This document shows, one piece after another, positions 15,718 through 24,732 of a stretch of 43,286 nt of DNA. Numbering within the stretch: position 1 is the stretch's first letter; each line of letters begins with the position of its first letter. The position numbers were made by a program, and so were the translations under genes. The notes under the pieces were generated by a model that was not told the origin of the DNA, did no database searches, and saw only the letters and a list, made by a program, of their open reading frames with translations. Source of the stretch: an uncultured Emticicia sp. (GTDB lineage Bacteria; Bacteroidota; Bacteroidia; Cytophagales; Spirosomataceae). The stretch spans positions 1 through 43,286 of the forward strand of contig NZ_CALCZQ010000064.1 of NCBI RefSeq assembly GCF_937903345.1, written 5' to 3'.

Positions 15718-18150
15718 TTATTTCCTTATCACCGCACCCAGTTCTTTTTCGTAAGCAGCAATGAGACGTTGCATTGTTCTATCAATTACGTCGTCTGTCA
15801 AGGTTTTTTCTTTATCGAGTAATGTGAAGCTAACTGAATAAGATTTTTTTCCTTTATCCAATTTTTCGCCTGCATATACATCAAAAGCATTGATGTTTTG
15901 TAATAAACTCTTTTCTGTTTTGGTTGCAATGGCCGAAACTTGTTCAAATTTCACTTCAGAATCAATCACAATAGACAAATCACGACGAACCTCTGGAAAC
16001 TTCGGAATTTCGACAAAAGCTACTTTTCCTGAATATTGTTTCAATAAATATTCCCAATCGAAATCAGCGTAGAAAACTGCCTGCTTTACATCGGCCAATT
16101 TAGCCAATTGAGATTTTACTAAACCCAAACTTACAACTGGCTTTTTGTTGATTAAATAAGTGAGTCCATATTGAAAAACAGAAGAATCTGCTTCTTGTGT
16201 ATCAAATTTAACGACTTTCATTGCTTTTAAGACTTTCTGCACAACTAAAGCTAAATCATGAAATGCCAAAGCCGTACTCGGACTCGCCCAAGATTCTGAC
16301 TGACGATTTCCTGTCATCCAAACTCCTAAATGCTTGTTTTCTTTATATTTGTCTTCATTCTTGAAATAACTACGACCAAACTCAAACAACTTCAAATCTT
16401 TCTGACGGCGATTAATATTGTACGCCACCGATTCCATTCCCGTCAATAAGAGACTCGAACGCATCACCGAAAGTTCTTCACTCAATGGATTCAAAAGCAC
16501 TACTGTTTCGCCCTTTGCGGTGGCTTCAAGTGCTTGATTATACACTGGTCGTGTAATTGAAAGCGTTTGTATTTCGTTGAAACCATTAGCGGCCAACAAT
16601 TCAATGATACGGAATTGTAATTTATCGACATCTTTCTCGGCAAACGATGATAAGAAATCGGTTTGGAGCGTTTCTGATAACTCAATATTATCAAAACCAT
16701 AAATTCTCAATATCTCTTCAATTACATCGGCTTCACGAGTTACATCAACTCTATAAGGTGGCACACTAACTTGCATTTCGCTGCCATTATCGCTTAAAAT
16801 CTCAATATCAAGGCTTTTTAGAATCTTATGAATCAAACGGTCGTCTAAGTTTTTACCGATTAGCCGATTGATATTTTTGTGCTTAACTGTTATCTCAAAA
16901 TTAGCAATTGGGTTCGGATAAACATCAATTGGTTCACCGATTATCTCGCCTCCTGCCAATTCTTGAATCAAAACAGCCGCCAAGCGAATCGCAAATGGGG
17001 GCATATTTGGGTCTGTACCACGTTCATAACGGAAGGATGCATCAGTTTTCAAACCATGAAAAGTAGCAGTTCGACGCACCCAAACTGGACTAAAATAAGC
17101 AACTTCTAAGAATACATTTTGTGTAGTTGGCTTAATACCAGATTTTTGACCACCAAAAACACCTGCAATAGCCATCGGTTCTTCTTCGTTACAAACCATT
17201 AAATCGCTACCCGAAAGTGTGCGTTCGGTACTATCAAGTGTAGTGAATTTTGTTCCGCTTTCTGGCACACGCACCACGATTTTATGCCCTTTTACCTCGT
17301 CAGCATCAAAAGCATGCATCGGTTGGCCGAGTGTATGGCAAATATAGTTTGTGATGTCAACGATATTGCTGATTGGGTTCAAACCTATGGCCAACAAAGC
17401 ATTTTTCAACCATTCTGGCGATTCTTTTACCATAATTCCACGAATTTCTAAACCACAAAAACGTGGACAAGCCTCGGTATTTTCTAAAACTACTTGAAAA
17501 TCTGTTGGTTGAGAAACTGATTTGAAATTTTCGATTGAAGGCATTGTAATTTCACGACCTAAAACTGCACGCAAATCACGAGCAACACCCAAATGTGAAG
17601 CTGCATCGGCACGGTTTGGTGTAAGACCAATCTCGATTTGATAGTCAGCCTCAAACGATTTTCCTATTGATTTGAAATATTGCATCGCAGGCGTACCGTT
17701 CGGTAAAGTAGTATCCAAAACCAATATTCCATCGTGCGAATGCCCAATCCCGATTTCATCTTCGGCACAAATCATTCCTTCTGATGGATGTCCATAGACT
17801 TTACGTTTTTCGATTATAAAAGATTTTCCATCGCCGAAGTAAATGGTAGTTCCGAGCGTGGCAATAATTACTTTTTGTCCTGCTCTTACGTTGGCAGCTC
17901 CACAAACAATCGTCGAAGGAGTTTCAGCACCGATGCTAACGGTTGTAAGGCTAAGTTGTTTTTCTTTCACCATAAAAGTCTCGCAAGTAAGCACCTCGCC
18001 CACCACAAAACCTTTCAAACCACCTTTTATCGATTCAATTTCTTCGATGCCTTCTACCTCTAAGCCAGTAGCGGTCAATAATTTACCAATTTCCTCGGCC
18101 GATTCATTAATTTCAATCAGGCTCTTTAACCAATTGTATGAAATTTTCAT
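15718..18150 (-). CDS. pheT: Phenylalanine--tRNA ligase beta subunit
   Basis: The beta subunit works in the alpha2-beta2 enzyme that charges tRNA-Phe. At 810 aa it is full length for the bacterial form. In order: N-terminal MKISYNWLKSLI; a tRNA-binding OB-fold (about 40-150; VVGEVLTCE, IVCGAANVRAGQKV); a B3/B4 editing domain (about 210-400; DITNYICHTLGQPMHAFDAD); B5 (about 410-480); a catalytic-like core (ELSVMRSSLLLTGMESVAYN); and a C-terminal FDX-ACB domain (FPEVRRDLSIVID to TLTDDVIDRTMQRLI). pheS is not adjacent, so the subunits are encoded apart, as in some Bacteroidota. A good promoter lies at 18182-18210 and a terminator at 15677-15709, so it looks monocistronic. Confidence 0.97.
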   Translation of the reverse strand: MKISYNWLKSLIEINESAEEIGKLLTATGLEVEGIEEIESIKGGLKGFVVGEVLTCETFMVKEKQLSLTTVSIGAETPSTIVCGAANVRAGQKVIIATLGTTIYFGDGKSFIIEKRKVYGHPSEGMICAEDEIGIGHSHDGILVLDTTLPNGTPAMQYFKSIGKSFEADYQIEIGLTPNRADAASHLGVARDLRAVLGREITMPSIENFKSVSQPTDFQVVLENTEACPRFCGLEIRGIMVKESPEWLKNALLAIGLNPISNIVDITNYICHTLGQPMHAFDADEVKGHKIVVRVPESGTKFTTLDSTERTLSGSDLMVCNEEEPMAIAGVFGGQKSGIKPTTQNVFLEVAYFSPVWVRRTATFHGLKTDASFRYERGTDPNMPPFAIRLAAVLIQELAGGEIIGEPIDVYPNPIANFEITVKHKNINRLIGKNLDDRLIHKILKSLDIEILSDNGSEMQVSVPPYRVDVTREADVIEEILRIYGFDNIELSETLQTDFLSSFAEKDVDKLQFRIIELLAANGFNEIQTLSITRPVYNQALEATAKGETVVLLNPLSEELSVMRSSLLLTGMESVAYNINRRQKDLKLFEFGRSYFKNEDKYKENKHLGVWMTGNRQSESWASPSTALAFHDLALVVQKVLKAMKVVKFDTQEADSSVFQYGLTYLINKKPVVSLGLVKSQLAKLADVKQAVFYADFDWEYLLKQYSGKVAFVEIPKFPEVRRDLSIVIDSEVKFEQVSAIATKTEKSLLQNINAFDVYAGEKLDKGKKSYSVSFTLLDKEKTLTDDVIDRTMQRLIAAYEKELGAVIRK

Positions 18151-18181
18151 TTATGCTCTATTTGCTATCTAATATTTTGCA

Positions 18182-18210
18182 CAAAGGTAATATTTTTTGA
18201 TGGTTAACAA
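18182..18210 (-). promoter_or_regulatory. pheT promoter
   Basis: Minus strand: TTG (18208-18210), 18 bp, TACCTTTG (18189-18182). Both elements match. The start would be about 20-25 bp before the pheT ATG, leaving no room for a leader attenuator. Confidence 0.6.
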
Positions 18211-18243
18211 AAGGAAGGCCTCCCTTTGAGCTAAGCCTTCCTT
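18211..18243. repeat. Perfect 9-bp inverted repeat abutting the pheT promoter
   Basis: AAGGAAGGC (18211-18219) and GCCTTCCTT (18235-18243) around 15 bases. It touches the -33 element of the pheT promoter on the upstream side and has no T run, so an operator-like role is as likely as termination. Confidence 0.45.
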
Positions 18244-18321
18244 GAAATTTACTTAGGTATTCACCAGCTAAGTAGATGTTATTTTAGGCGAGTTTGTCAT
18301 TGAGTTTGAGCTTAATGAGGA

Positions 18322-18363
18322 ATAAAAAAATAGCCTCATAACGCTAACTAATTTTATGAAGCC
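18322..18363 (-). terminator. Terminator of the second GMC gene
   Basis: Minus strand: GGCTTCAT and ATGAGGCT pair (with G-U pairs) around 16 bases. They are followed by ATTTTTTTATT, 29 bp after the GMC stop codon. Confidence 0.75.
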
Positions 18364-18391
18364 ATTTATTACCTAAACTAAAAATTATCAA

Positions 18392-19999
18392 TTAATTTAC
18401 CTTCAATATCATCTCAGCCGCCTTCTCGGCAATCATGTAAACGGCAGCATTCGTATTTCCCGAAACAATAGTTGGCATGACCGAAGCATCAATCACTCTC
18501 AATCCTTCTATACCTCTTACCCGAAGTTGGTCATCCACTACTGCCAGTTCATCAATACCCATTTTGCATGTTCCCACCGGGTGATAAACAGTTTCGAGTT
18601 GTTTTTTCAGGTGCAACATAATCGCATCGTCCGAACTTCTATCTGGTGGAGTCTGTAAATTCTTTCTAAATTGATCGAAAGCAGGAGCTTGCAATACTTC
18701 AATAGCTTTTTTGGCAGCTTTTAAAAGCGTGATTTGGTCTTGCTCGGCCTCCAAAAAATTAGGTTGAATAATCGGAGCATCCATTGAATTATTACTACCT
18801 AAAGTCACATAACCCCTACTTTCTGGACGAAGAAGTGTCGGCAAAATTGTAAATCCATCATTAAACGGAAAGGTTTTCATATCATAAAAATCATAATCAT
18901 AACCATCGCCGACTTGTAAAGAAGCAAAATGAAATTGATAATTCACTCGGTCGGGGCTATCATCGGTCATCCAAAATGCAGCTGATTCGAGCGGACTAAT
19001 TGTAAAAACTCCTTTTTTAGAAAAAACATATTTCATCAATCCTTTCAACTGATTCAAAGGTTTCAGATGATGATTTTGCCCAAGCTCTTGGTTCGACAAA
19101 CAACTTACGCCCGAAAAAAGATGGTCTTGCAGATTTTTTCCTACACCCGAAAGATTTTTTTTACAGAATAGATTATGTTTCTTCAGTTCATCAGCATCAC
19201 CTATGCCCGAAAGCATCAATATTTGTGGTGAAGCAAATGCACCTGCCGACAAAATTACTTCTTTATTTGCAAAAGCTTTTTCGGTATTGTTTTTGCCCGA
19301 AAAATACTCCACACCAACTGCCTTATCATTTTCAATCAAAATTTGCTTAACCGGCGAATTTGTCTGCACAGTCAAGTTTTTACGGTGCATAACTGGTTTC
19401 AAAAATGCGGAGGCGGCACTGAAACGTTTGGCATCTTTTATGGTGAACTGCAAGCGGCTTGCCCCTTCTTGCTTTTCGCCATTATAATCGTCATTTCGCT
19501 TAATGCCAACCTCATCGCAAGCTGCCACAAAAGCATCCGAAAAAGGCGTATCAAATCTTGTTGCATAAGTCACATTTAGCAGTCCATCTTTTCCATGGTA
19601 AGTATTGGAAATCTGCTCATTTGCTTCTGATTTCTTGAAATATTGTAGTACTTCATCGTAGCCCCATCCTTTATTTCCTAATTTTGCCCAATCATTATAA
19701 TCTTCTTTATTACCTCGTACATATGCCATGGCATTGGTAGAGCTACTTCCACCTAAGGTACGTCCACGTGGTAAATAAATTTTTCTATTCAATACATGTT
19801 TTTGAGGCTCGGTGCTAAAACCCCAATCGACTTCAGTCTTAAAGAGCTTAGCATATCCAGCGGGAATATGAATTTCCATTTTTTTGTCTGGTCCTCCCGC
19901 CTCCAATAATAAAACTTTATTATTTAGATTTTCTGAAAGCCGATTAGCTAAAACACATCCAGCCGAACCAGCTCCAATTATGATGAAGTCGTAACGCAT
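18392..19999 (-). CDS. GMC-family oxidoreductase (choline/alcohol dehydrogenase-like)
   Basis: A 535-aa FAD enzyme of the BetA-like branch. Visible: the FAD motif DFIIIGAGSAGCVLANRL (4-21) and LLEAGG; the GMC signature PRGRTLGGSSSTNAMAYVRG (about 78-97); the second signature VILSAGAFASPQILMLSGIG; and the C-terminal YHPVGTCKMG with the likely catalytic His473, plus SGNTNAA with Asn515. No signal peptide, so it is cytoplasmic or membrane-associated. The family oxidises choline, medium-chain alcohols or similar. No betB, transporter or regulator is near, so the substrate cannot be named. It is unlike the other GMC enzyme in this window (no Cys cluster, different signature). pdxH lies 126 bp upstream on the same strand. 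Confidence 0.92.
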   Translation of the reverse strand: MRYDFIIIGAGSAGCVLANRLSENLNNKVLLLEAGGPDKKMEIHIPAGYAKLFKTEVDWGFSTEPQKHVLNRKIYLPRGRTLGGSSSTNAMAYVRGNKEDYNDWAKLGNKGWGYDEVLQYFKKSEANEQISNTYHGKDGLLNVTYATRFDTPFSDAFVAACDEVGIKRNDDYNGEKQEGASRLQFTIKDAKRFSAASAFLKPVMHRKNLTVQTNSPVKQILIENDKAVGVEYFSGKNNTEKAFANKEVILSAGAFASPQILMLSGIGDADELKKHNLFCKKNLSGVGKNLQDHLFSGVSCLSNQELGQNHHLKPLNQLKGLMKYVFSKKGVFTISPLESAAFWMTDDSPDRVNYQFHFASLQVGDGYDYDFYDMKTFPFNDGFTILPTLLRPESRGYVTLGSNNSMDAPIIQPNFLEAEQDQITLLKAAKKAIEVLQAPAFDQFRKNLQTPPDRSSDDAIMLHLKKQLETVYHPVGTCKMGIDELAVVDDQLRVRGIEGLRVIDASVMPTIVSGNTNAAVYMIAEKAAEMILKVN

Positions 20000-20047
20000 A
20001 TTTTATAGATTTTAAGGTTGAATAAATACAATTTTGAATGATTGATT

Positions 20048-20102
20048 GATAGAATGAATGAATTAAACTAAATAGTATATTTTCCTTTTCACTTATTCTA
20101 TC
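20048..20102. repeat. 8-bp inverted repeat between pdxH and the GMC gene
   Basis: GATAGAAT (20048-20055) and ATTCTATC (20095-20102) enclose 39 AT-rich bases. No T run. The significance is uncertain. Confidence 0.25.
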
Positions 20103-20125
20103 ATTGAGGAATTTAATCATTAAAT

Positions 20126-20770
20126 TTAAGGAGAAAGTCTTTCAATTTTCCAATTATCACCAAATTTTGTATATAGTATTCGGTCATGTAAGCGATTTGG
20201 GCGACCTTGCCAAAACTCAATTCTTTCAGGATATACGCAATATCCTCCCCAATGTGCAGGTCTTGGAATAATTTCTTTTTCTTTAAACTCTTTTTCCAAT
20301 TCAGCTAAACGCTGTTCAATTACCTCACGCCCTGCAATTACCGAACTTTGGTTAGATACCCAAGCTCCAATCTGACTACCACGTGGGCGTGAATGATAAT
20401 AATAATCCGATTCTAATTCACTTACCTTCTCAATACTTCCTTCAATACGCACCTGACGCTCCAAATCACTCCAAAAGAAAGTTAATGAGACAAAAGGAGT
20501 TTGAGCCACTTCATTCCCTTTACTGCTTAAGTAATTTGTATAGAAAACAAATCCATTTTCATCAAAACCTTTCAATAAAACAATCCTTGCATGTGGTTTG
20601 CCATCCGAAACAGTCGAGAGTGTCATAGCATTAGGCTCTAAAATTTGAACATCAAACGCTTCCTTAAACCACTTTTCAAATTGTTTAAACGGATTCTCTA
20701 AAACATTTTCTTCTAATAGTTCGTTTTGAGAATATGTTTGCCTCAGGGCAGCTACATCTGTTTTATTCAT
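20126..20770 (-). CDS. pdxH: Pyridoxamine 5'-phosphate oxidase
   Basis: An FMN enzyme that makes pyridoxal 5'-phosphate from pyridoxine or pyridoxamine phosphate with oxygen. At 214 aa it is full length. Family features: the N-terminal LRQTYSQNELLEENV; NPFKQFEKWF; AMTLSTVSDGKPHARIVLLK, which contacts FMN; GFVFYTNYLSSKG; HSRPRGSQIGAWVSNQS; and the C-terminal signature IEFWQGRPNRLHDRILY with the substrate-binding R-x-H. Start ATG. It is upstream of the GMC gene on the same strand, with a 126-bp gap holding only a weak inverted repeat, so co-transcription is possible but unproven. Confidence 0.97.
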   Translation of the reverse strand: MNKTDVAALRQTYSQNELLEENVLENPFKQFEKWFKEAFDVQILEPNAMTLSTVSDGKPHARIVLLKGFDENGFVFYTNYLSSKGNEVAQTPFVSLTFFWSDLERQVRIEGSIEKVSELESDYYYHSRPRGSQIGAWVSNQSSVIAGREVIEQRLAELEKEFKEKEIIPRPAHWGGYCVYPERIEFWQGRPNRLHDRILYTKFGDNWKIERLSP

Positions 20771-20863
20771 TATTTTGCAACGTTTTTAATTATTTTTTCG
20801 TATATAACACACATGTACAAAATGAAGTTTTAGAAACCTTCGGTATTTTATACATAATTTTAT

Positions 20864-20871
20864 TACATTTG
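20864..20871 (+). promoter_or_regulatory. Candidate -7 box of the DUF349 gene
   Basis: TACATTTG matches TAnnTTTG, 34 bp before the ATG at 20906. The -33 position reads CGG instead of TTG. Confidence 0.3.
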
Positions 20872-20905
20872 CAAAGCTAATGAGAACTTTATAGAACAAT
20901 CAAAA

Positions 20906-23146
20906 ATGACCAATAAAGAATTGGATTTGACAGAAAATGCCACGGATGCTACTGCCAATGAAGAAACACCTTCAACGACGGTAGGAAATTCTACAGAAAA
21001 TGTGGATCATAAAACCATTGAGGAAACAGCCAAAGATACTATGAACGAGCAGAAAGAAACGATCGAAAACTCAACCGTAAATTTGGTTGAAGAAACAGTA
21101 AATACCGTTGAGGATCCAACAACAGAAACGCTTGAGTCACCTACAGAAGTTTCAGTAGATACCGTTGTAGAGGTAGAAAGTCTGACATCGGAAATAACGG
21201 AAAATGTAGAAAATATCAATGAAGAAAAAGCAATGGCCGAGGTAATTCCCGCCAATGAAGAACCAATTTTAATTACCAAAAGCCAAGATATAATTGTTGG
21301 AAATGAGTCTTTGGAAGTCGAAGCAGATTCATCTATTGATCCAATTGAAGAAGTAACAAATGAAGTTGTAACGCAAGAAATTGATTACAGTAGCTTCACC
21401 AAGAAAGATTTTGTTGACCTTGGTGAAAAACTTCTTTCATCAATCAAATCAGAGAACGTGAGCCTATCAGATGTAAAAAATGCTGATGCCGTGATGCGAG
21501 AAATTAAGCCAATTTTTGATGACTTAAAAGCTCGTGAAAAATCGGAAGCTCAAAAAAAATATATTGTAGAAAATGGCAACAACGAAGGTTTTGAATACAA
21601 AAACGACAATTTGGTAATTCGTTTCGAATCAATAAATGCCCAAATAAGAGATGCAAAAAATGGTTTCTTTCAAAAAATAGAACGTGTAAAGGAAAATTAT
21701 TTCGAGCGTAAAACCCAATTATTACAACGCCTCCGCGAAGTTGTTGATGAAGAAGAAAAAGGAGGAACAAAAAGCAACTGGCAGGAATTTAAGAAGATTC
21801 AAGAAGATTGGAAAAATGCAGGAAATGTAAATTCGCCACACAATACAACATTTTGGTCTGCTTTTAATGCATTGGTGGATAGGTATTTCAGTATTCGCAA
21901 TATCCAAAATGAGCTTAAAGACCTCGACCGAAAGAAAAACTTCACTTCAAAAGCTGAAATTGTAAGAAAAATTGAATTGATTTCTCAAGGTATTGAAGCT
22001 GGTGGACTTAGCAACACAACATTACGTCAGGCAAATGATTTGCTAGAAGAATATAAACATATCGGTCCGGCCGCTCGCGAAGCACAAGATGAGCTTTGGA
22101 AGCGTCTCAAAGCCGCTTTTGACATTATACATAACAAGCGTCGTGAGCAATCGGCACAAACAAATCAGCTACAAGAAGAAATTTATTCAGCTAAACTTCG
22201 TTTGGTAGAAAATCTTAAATCATACATTGATTTCAATTCAGATAGCATCAACGAATGGAATGCCAAAACTAAAGAGGTAATGGCGATTCAGGATCAATGG
22301 AATTCAATTAAAGGTGCGATGCCGAAAGAAAAAGGCAAAGATATCAGCCGTGATTTCTGGGGTTTGTTAAAAACCTTCTTCCGTAGTAAAGGCGATTTCT
22401 TTGCAAAATTAGAAACTCAAAGAGAACAAAACCTCAAAGCCAAAACCGCTCTTTGTGAGCAAGTAGAAGCCTTGGTAGCTTCTGAAGACTTTTCGGCGTC
22501 ATTTACAGACAGAGTCGTTGAACTTCAAAAAACCTGGAAAACCATTGGTCATGTTCCAGAAAAGATAAAAGATAAAATTTATGAGCGATTCAAAAAAGCT
22601 TGCGATGATTTCTTCAATGGAAAACGTGCTAAAGGCAATGCAGAAGAAGTAGAATACGAGGAAAACTTGAAGTTAAAAATTATTATCTGCGAGGAAATTG
22701 AAGCTCTTTCGAAAGCGGGAGATTCTCAGCTTGGCAAGCTTTCTGAGTTTAAAGCTCAATACAATTCCATTGGTTTTGTACCTCGCAAAGAGATGCAAAA
22801 TATCCAACGTCGATTTGTGGATGCCATCAATTCATTCGTTAAAGGTAGCACAGGCATCAGTGGTGCAGAGAAAGAGAAAATGGTACTTCAAAACGAAGTT
22901 GAGGTGGTTACCAAAGGCGATAGAGGTGGTTCAAAAGAATTGGACAAGAAAGAAAATGATATTCGTCGTAAAATGAAAACCATTGAAGATGACATTCATT
23001 TATGGCAAAACAATATCGAGTTCTTTGCCAGATCTAAAAATGCAGCTTCGGTTCGTGCCGAGTACGAAACCAAAATCAAAGTAGCAGAAAAAGAATTAGC
23101 CGAATTGAAACAAAAAATAAAAATTATCATCGCTGCTGGCGAATAA
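20906..23146 (+). CDS. DUF349 repeat protein with an acidic N-terminal tail
   Basis: A 746-aa soluble protein in two parts. Residues 1 to about 170 are low complexity, very rich in Glu, Thr, Val and Asn, and probably disordered. The rest is helical, with about five DUF349 repeats recognisable by a W/Y-x-x-I/A-G core. Examples: FKKIQEDWKNAGNV, LLEEYKHIGPAAREAQDELW, VVELQKTWKTIGHVPEKIKD and FKAQYNSIGFVPRKEMQNIQ. A C-terminal coiled coil follows (from about residue 680). DUF349 proteins are widespread in Bacteroidota; the molecular role is not established. Long charged helices suggest a scaffold. Monocistronic, with terminator 23160-23181 just behind and a tRNA after that. Confidence 0.9.
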   Translation: MTNKELDLTENATDATANEETPSTTVGNSTENVDHKTIEETAKDTMNEQKETIENSTVNLVEETVNTVEDPTTETLESPTEVSVDTVVEVESLTSEITENVENINEEKAMAEVIPANEEPILITKSQDIIVGNESLEVEADSSIDPIEEVTNEVVTQEIDYSSFTKKDFVDLGEKLLSSIKSENVSLSDVKNADAVMREIKPIFDDLKAREKSEAQKKYIVENGNNEGFEYKNDNLVIRFESINAQIRDAKNGFFQKIERVKENYFERKTQLLQRLREVVDEEEKGGTKSNWQEFKKIQEDWKNAGNVNSPHNTTFWSAFNALVDRYFSIRNIQNELKDLDRKKNFTSKAEIVRKIELISQGIEAGGLSNTTLRQANDLLEEYKHIGPAAREAQDELWKRLKAAFDIIHNKRREQSAQTNQLQEEIYSAKLRLVENLKSYIDFNSDSINEWNAKTKEVMAIQDQWNSIKGAMPKEKGKDISRDFWGLLKTFFRSKGDFFAKLETQREQNLKAKTALCEQVEALVASEDFSASFTDRVVELQKTWKTIGHVPEKIKDKIYERFKKACDDFFNGKRAKGNAEEVEYEENLKLKIIICEEIEALSKAGDSQLGKLSEFKAQYNSIGFVPRKEMQNIQRRFVDAINSFVKGSTGISGAEKEKMVLQNEVEVVTKGDRGGSKELDKKENDIRRKMKTIEDDIHLWQNNIEFFARSKNAASVRAEYETKIKVAEKELAELKQKIKIIIAAGE

Positions 23147-23159
23147 TCAATAAAAAAAC

Positions 23160-23181
23160 AGAGGTATTTGATGATACCTCT
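23160..23181 (+). terminator. Terminator of the DUF349 gene
   Basis: AGAGGTAT (23160-23167) and ATACCTCT (23174-23181) form an 8-bp stem with a 6-base loop. A T run follows, 13 bp after the stop. Confidence 0.85.
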
Positions 23182-23273
23182 ATTTTTTTAAACATATTTC
23201 ACATTTAAACCACTGACTTCCAAATACTTAGTTATTTAATAAAAAAAACATGCAAAAAAAGTTTAACAAACGC

Positions 23274-23304
23274 TTGCGTAATACTTAATATAGCACTAAT
23301 TTTG
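23274..23304 (+). promoter_or_regulatory. tRNA-Thr promoter
   Basis: TTG (23274-23276), 20 bp, TAATTTTG (23297-23304), both exact. Expected start about 45 bp before the mature tRNA. Confidence 0.65.
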
Positions 23305-23355
23305 CACCACAATAAATGAAACTCAAACTATATTTGATTTAAATTCATTTTAAAT

Positions 23356-23428
23356 GCCTCCATAGCTCAGCTGATAGAGCAACTGACTTGTAATCAGTAG
23401 GTCGTTGGTTTGATCCCGACTGGAGGCT
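23356..23428 (+). tRNA. tRNA-Thr (anticodon TGT)
   Basis: A full cloverleaf: acceptor GCCTCCA/TGGAGGC, D stem GCTC/GAGC, anticodon stem ACTGA/TCAGT with loop CTTGTAA (anticodon TGT, reading ACA and probably ACN), variable loop AGGTC, T stem GTTGG/CCGAC (one T-G pair), discriminator T. CCA is not encoded. The T loop is TTTGATC, with T at position 56 instead of C, and the D loop has GA instead of GG at 18-19. The two changes keep a 19-56 pair (A-U). Confidence 0.95.
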
Positions 23429-23436
23429 CAAAAAAA

Positions 23437-23470
23437 ATGGATTTCAAGAAATTGAAATCCATTTTTTTTA
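23437..23470 (+). terminator. tRNA-Thr terminator
   Basis: ATGGATTTCA (23437-23446) and TGAAATCCAT (23453-23462), a perfect 10-bp stem with a 6-base loop, followed by T run to about 23469. Confidence 0.85.
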
Positions 23471-23486
23471 TAAATAATTATTAATT

Positions 23487-23595
23487 CTGACTTGTAATCA
23501 GTAGATCGTATGGGGGTCCACCAATGCGATTTTAGCCCGAATCGAGATTCAAATAAAATGGATTTCAAGAAATTGAACTCCTATTTTACTTTTAT
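23487..23595 (+). pseudogene. Decayed partial copy of the tRNA-Thr 3' half and its terminator
   Basis: The anticodon arm CTGACTTGTAATCAGTAG at 23383-23400 recurs exactly at 23487-23504. The tRNA terminator stem ATGGATTTCAAGAAATTGAA recurs at 23558-23577, where its second arm has drifted (GAACTCCTATTTT). The stretch between them is diverged and 17 bp longer than in the functional copy. No 5' half exists, so no cloverleaf can form. Either a partial tandem duplication or a scar of an integrative element at the tRNA 3' end. Confidence 0.75.
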
Positions 23596-23626
23596 ATGTT
23601 ATTCGTCACACTATTGCGATTAAAGC

Positions 23627-24703
23627 ATGAGACAAAGAATTTTTAAAACACTCAAATATTCTTTAGTAGGCTTATTTATAGCTTTTACACTTTTTATTGC
23701 TTTCAATCTCGATTCGAGTGTTTACGCCTACCGACAAGCCAAAGGGCAGCTAAAAATCATTTTTAATACTCGCACCGTCACTGAAGTTCTGGCAGACAAG
23801 ACTTTTCCTGATTCATTAAAAAATCGCATTAAATTGATTGAAGAAATCAAACGTTTTGCCGTTGATTCTTTGGGACTAAACCCTTCTGATAATTATACGT
23901 CCTATTATGACCAACATAAAAAACCAATTTTGTGGGTCATTACTGCCAGCGAGCCTTTTGAATTGAAAGCAAGAAAATGGAATTTCCCTATTTTGGGCAC
24001 TTTTAGCTACAAAGGACATTTTGAAAAAGAAATTGCTGACTCAGAACTCAACGAACTAAAAAAGCAAGGATTTGACACGCAACTAAATGAAGTTTCGGCT
24101 TGGAGTACACTTGGATATTTGAAAGACCCAATTTTAAGCTCAATGCTAGAAAAATCTGAAGGCCGTTTGGCAGCTTTGGTAATCCATGAATTAACACATG
24201 GTACTCTTTTTGTAAAAAACAATTTAGAATTCAACGAAAACCTCGCAGATTTTGTTGGTGATTATGGAGCAATTCATTTTCTAGAAAGTAAATACGGAAA
24301 AAACTCAAAAGAATTGGAACGTTATCAGTTCTCAAAAAAATACAACGATGCTTACAGCCAACATTTACTGAGAGGTGCAAAAAAACTAGATAGTTTGTAT
24401 AAAAATTTTGATAAAAATTTGACCAATCCAGAAAAGGTGCGTCAAAAAATCGAAATGATTAGTACCATTATCAATAAAAGTGATACTTTATTAGCTGGTG
24501 AATTTCAAAAAGGATTACTCAGTCGCAAAAAATGGATTTTAAATGGCAATAATTTGCCGAATAATGCGTACTTTATTGGATATTTAACTTATCAAAGTAA
24601 GCAAAATCAATTCAAAGATGAGTTAGATAAAATTTTTATGGGCGATTTTTATAATTATTTAAAATATTTAAGAGCTAAATACCAAGGTAGTATTGTTTTC
24701 TAA
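23627..24703 (+). CDS. Predicted membrane-anchored aminopeptidase (PF10023-like)
   Basis: A 358-aa protein with one N-terminal membrane segment (about residues 12-28), then a periplasmic domain. The zinc-protease motif HELTH lies at 187-191 in AALVIHELTHGTLF. FNENLADFVGDYGA follows (202-215), offering a downstream Glu ligand. Together with early YAYRQAKGQL, this is the pattern of the putative aminopeptidase family PF10023 (COG4324). Its substrate is unknown. The DUF3108 gene follows after 29 bp on the same strand, so they are probably one transcription unit. Start ATG. Confidence 0.85.
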   Translation: MRQRIFKTLKYSLVGLFIAFTLFIAFNLDSSVYAYRQAKGQLKIIFNTRTVTEVLADKTFPDSLKNRIKLIEEIKRFAVDSLGLNPSDNYTSYYDQHKKPILWVITASEPFELKARKWNFPILGTFSYKGHFEKEIADSELNELKKQGFDTQLNEVSAWSTLGYLKDPILSSMLEKSEGRLAALVIHELTHGTLFVKNNLEFNENLADFVGDYGAIHFLESKYGKNSKELERYQFSKKYNDAYSQHLLRGAKKLDSLYKNFDKNLTNPEKVRQKIEMISTIINKSDTLLAGEFQKGLLSRKKWILNGNNLPNNAYFIGYLTYQSKQNQFKDELDKIFMGDFYNYLKYLRAKYQGSIVF

Positions 24704-24732
24704 ATAAAAACATTTTTCAAAATTAACAAAGA

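Noticed and set aside
23487..23595. Second functional tRNA-Thr
   Set aside because: Only the anticodon arm is kept. No acceptor, D or T arm can be formed.
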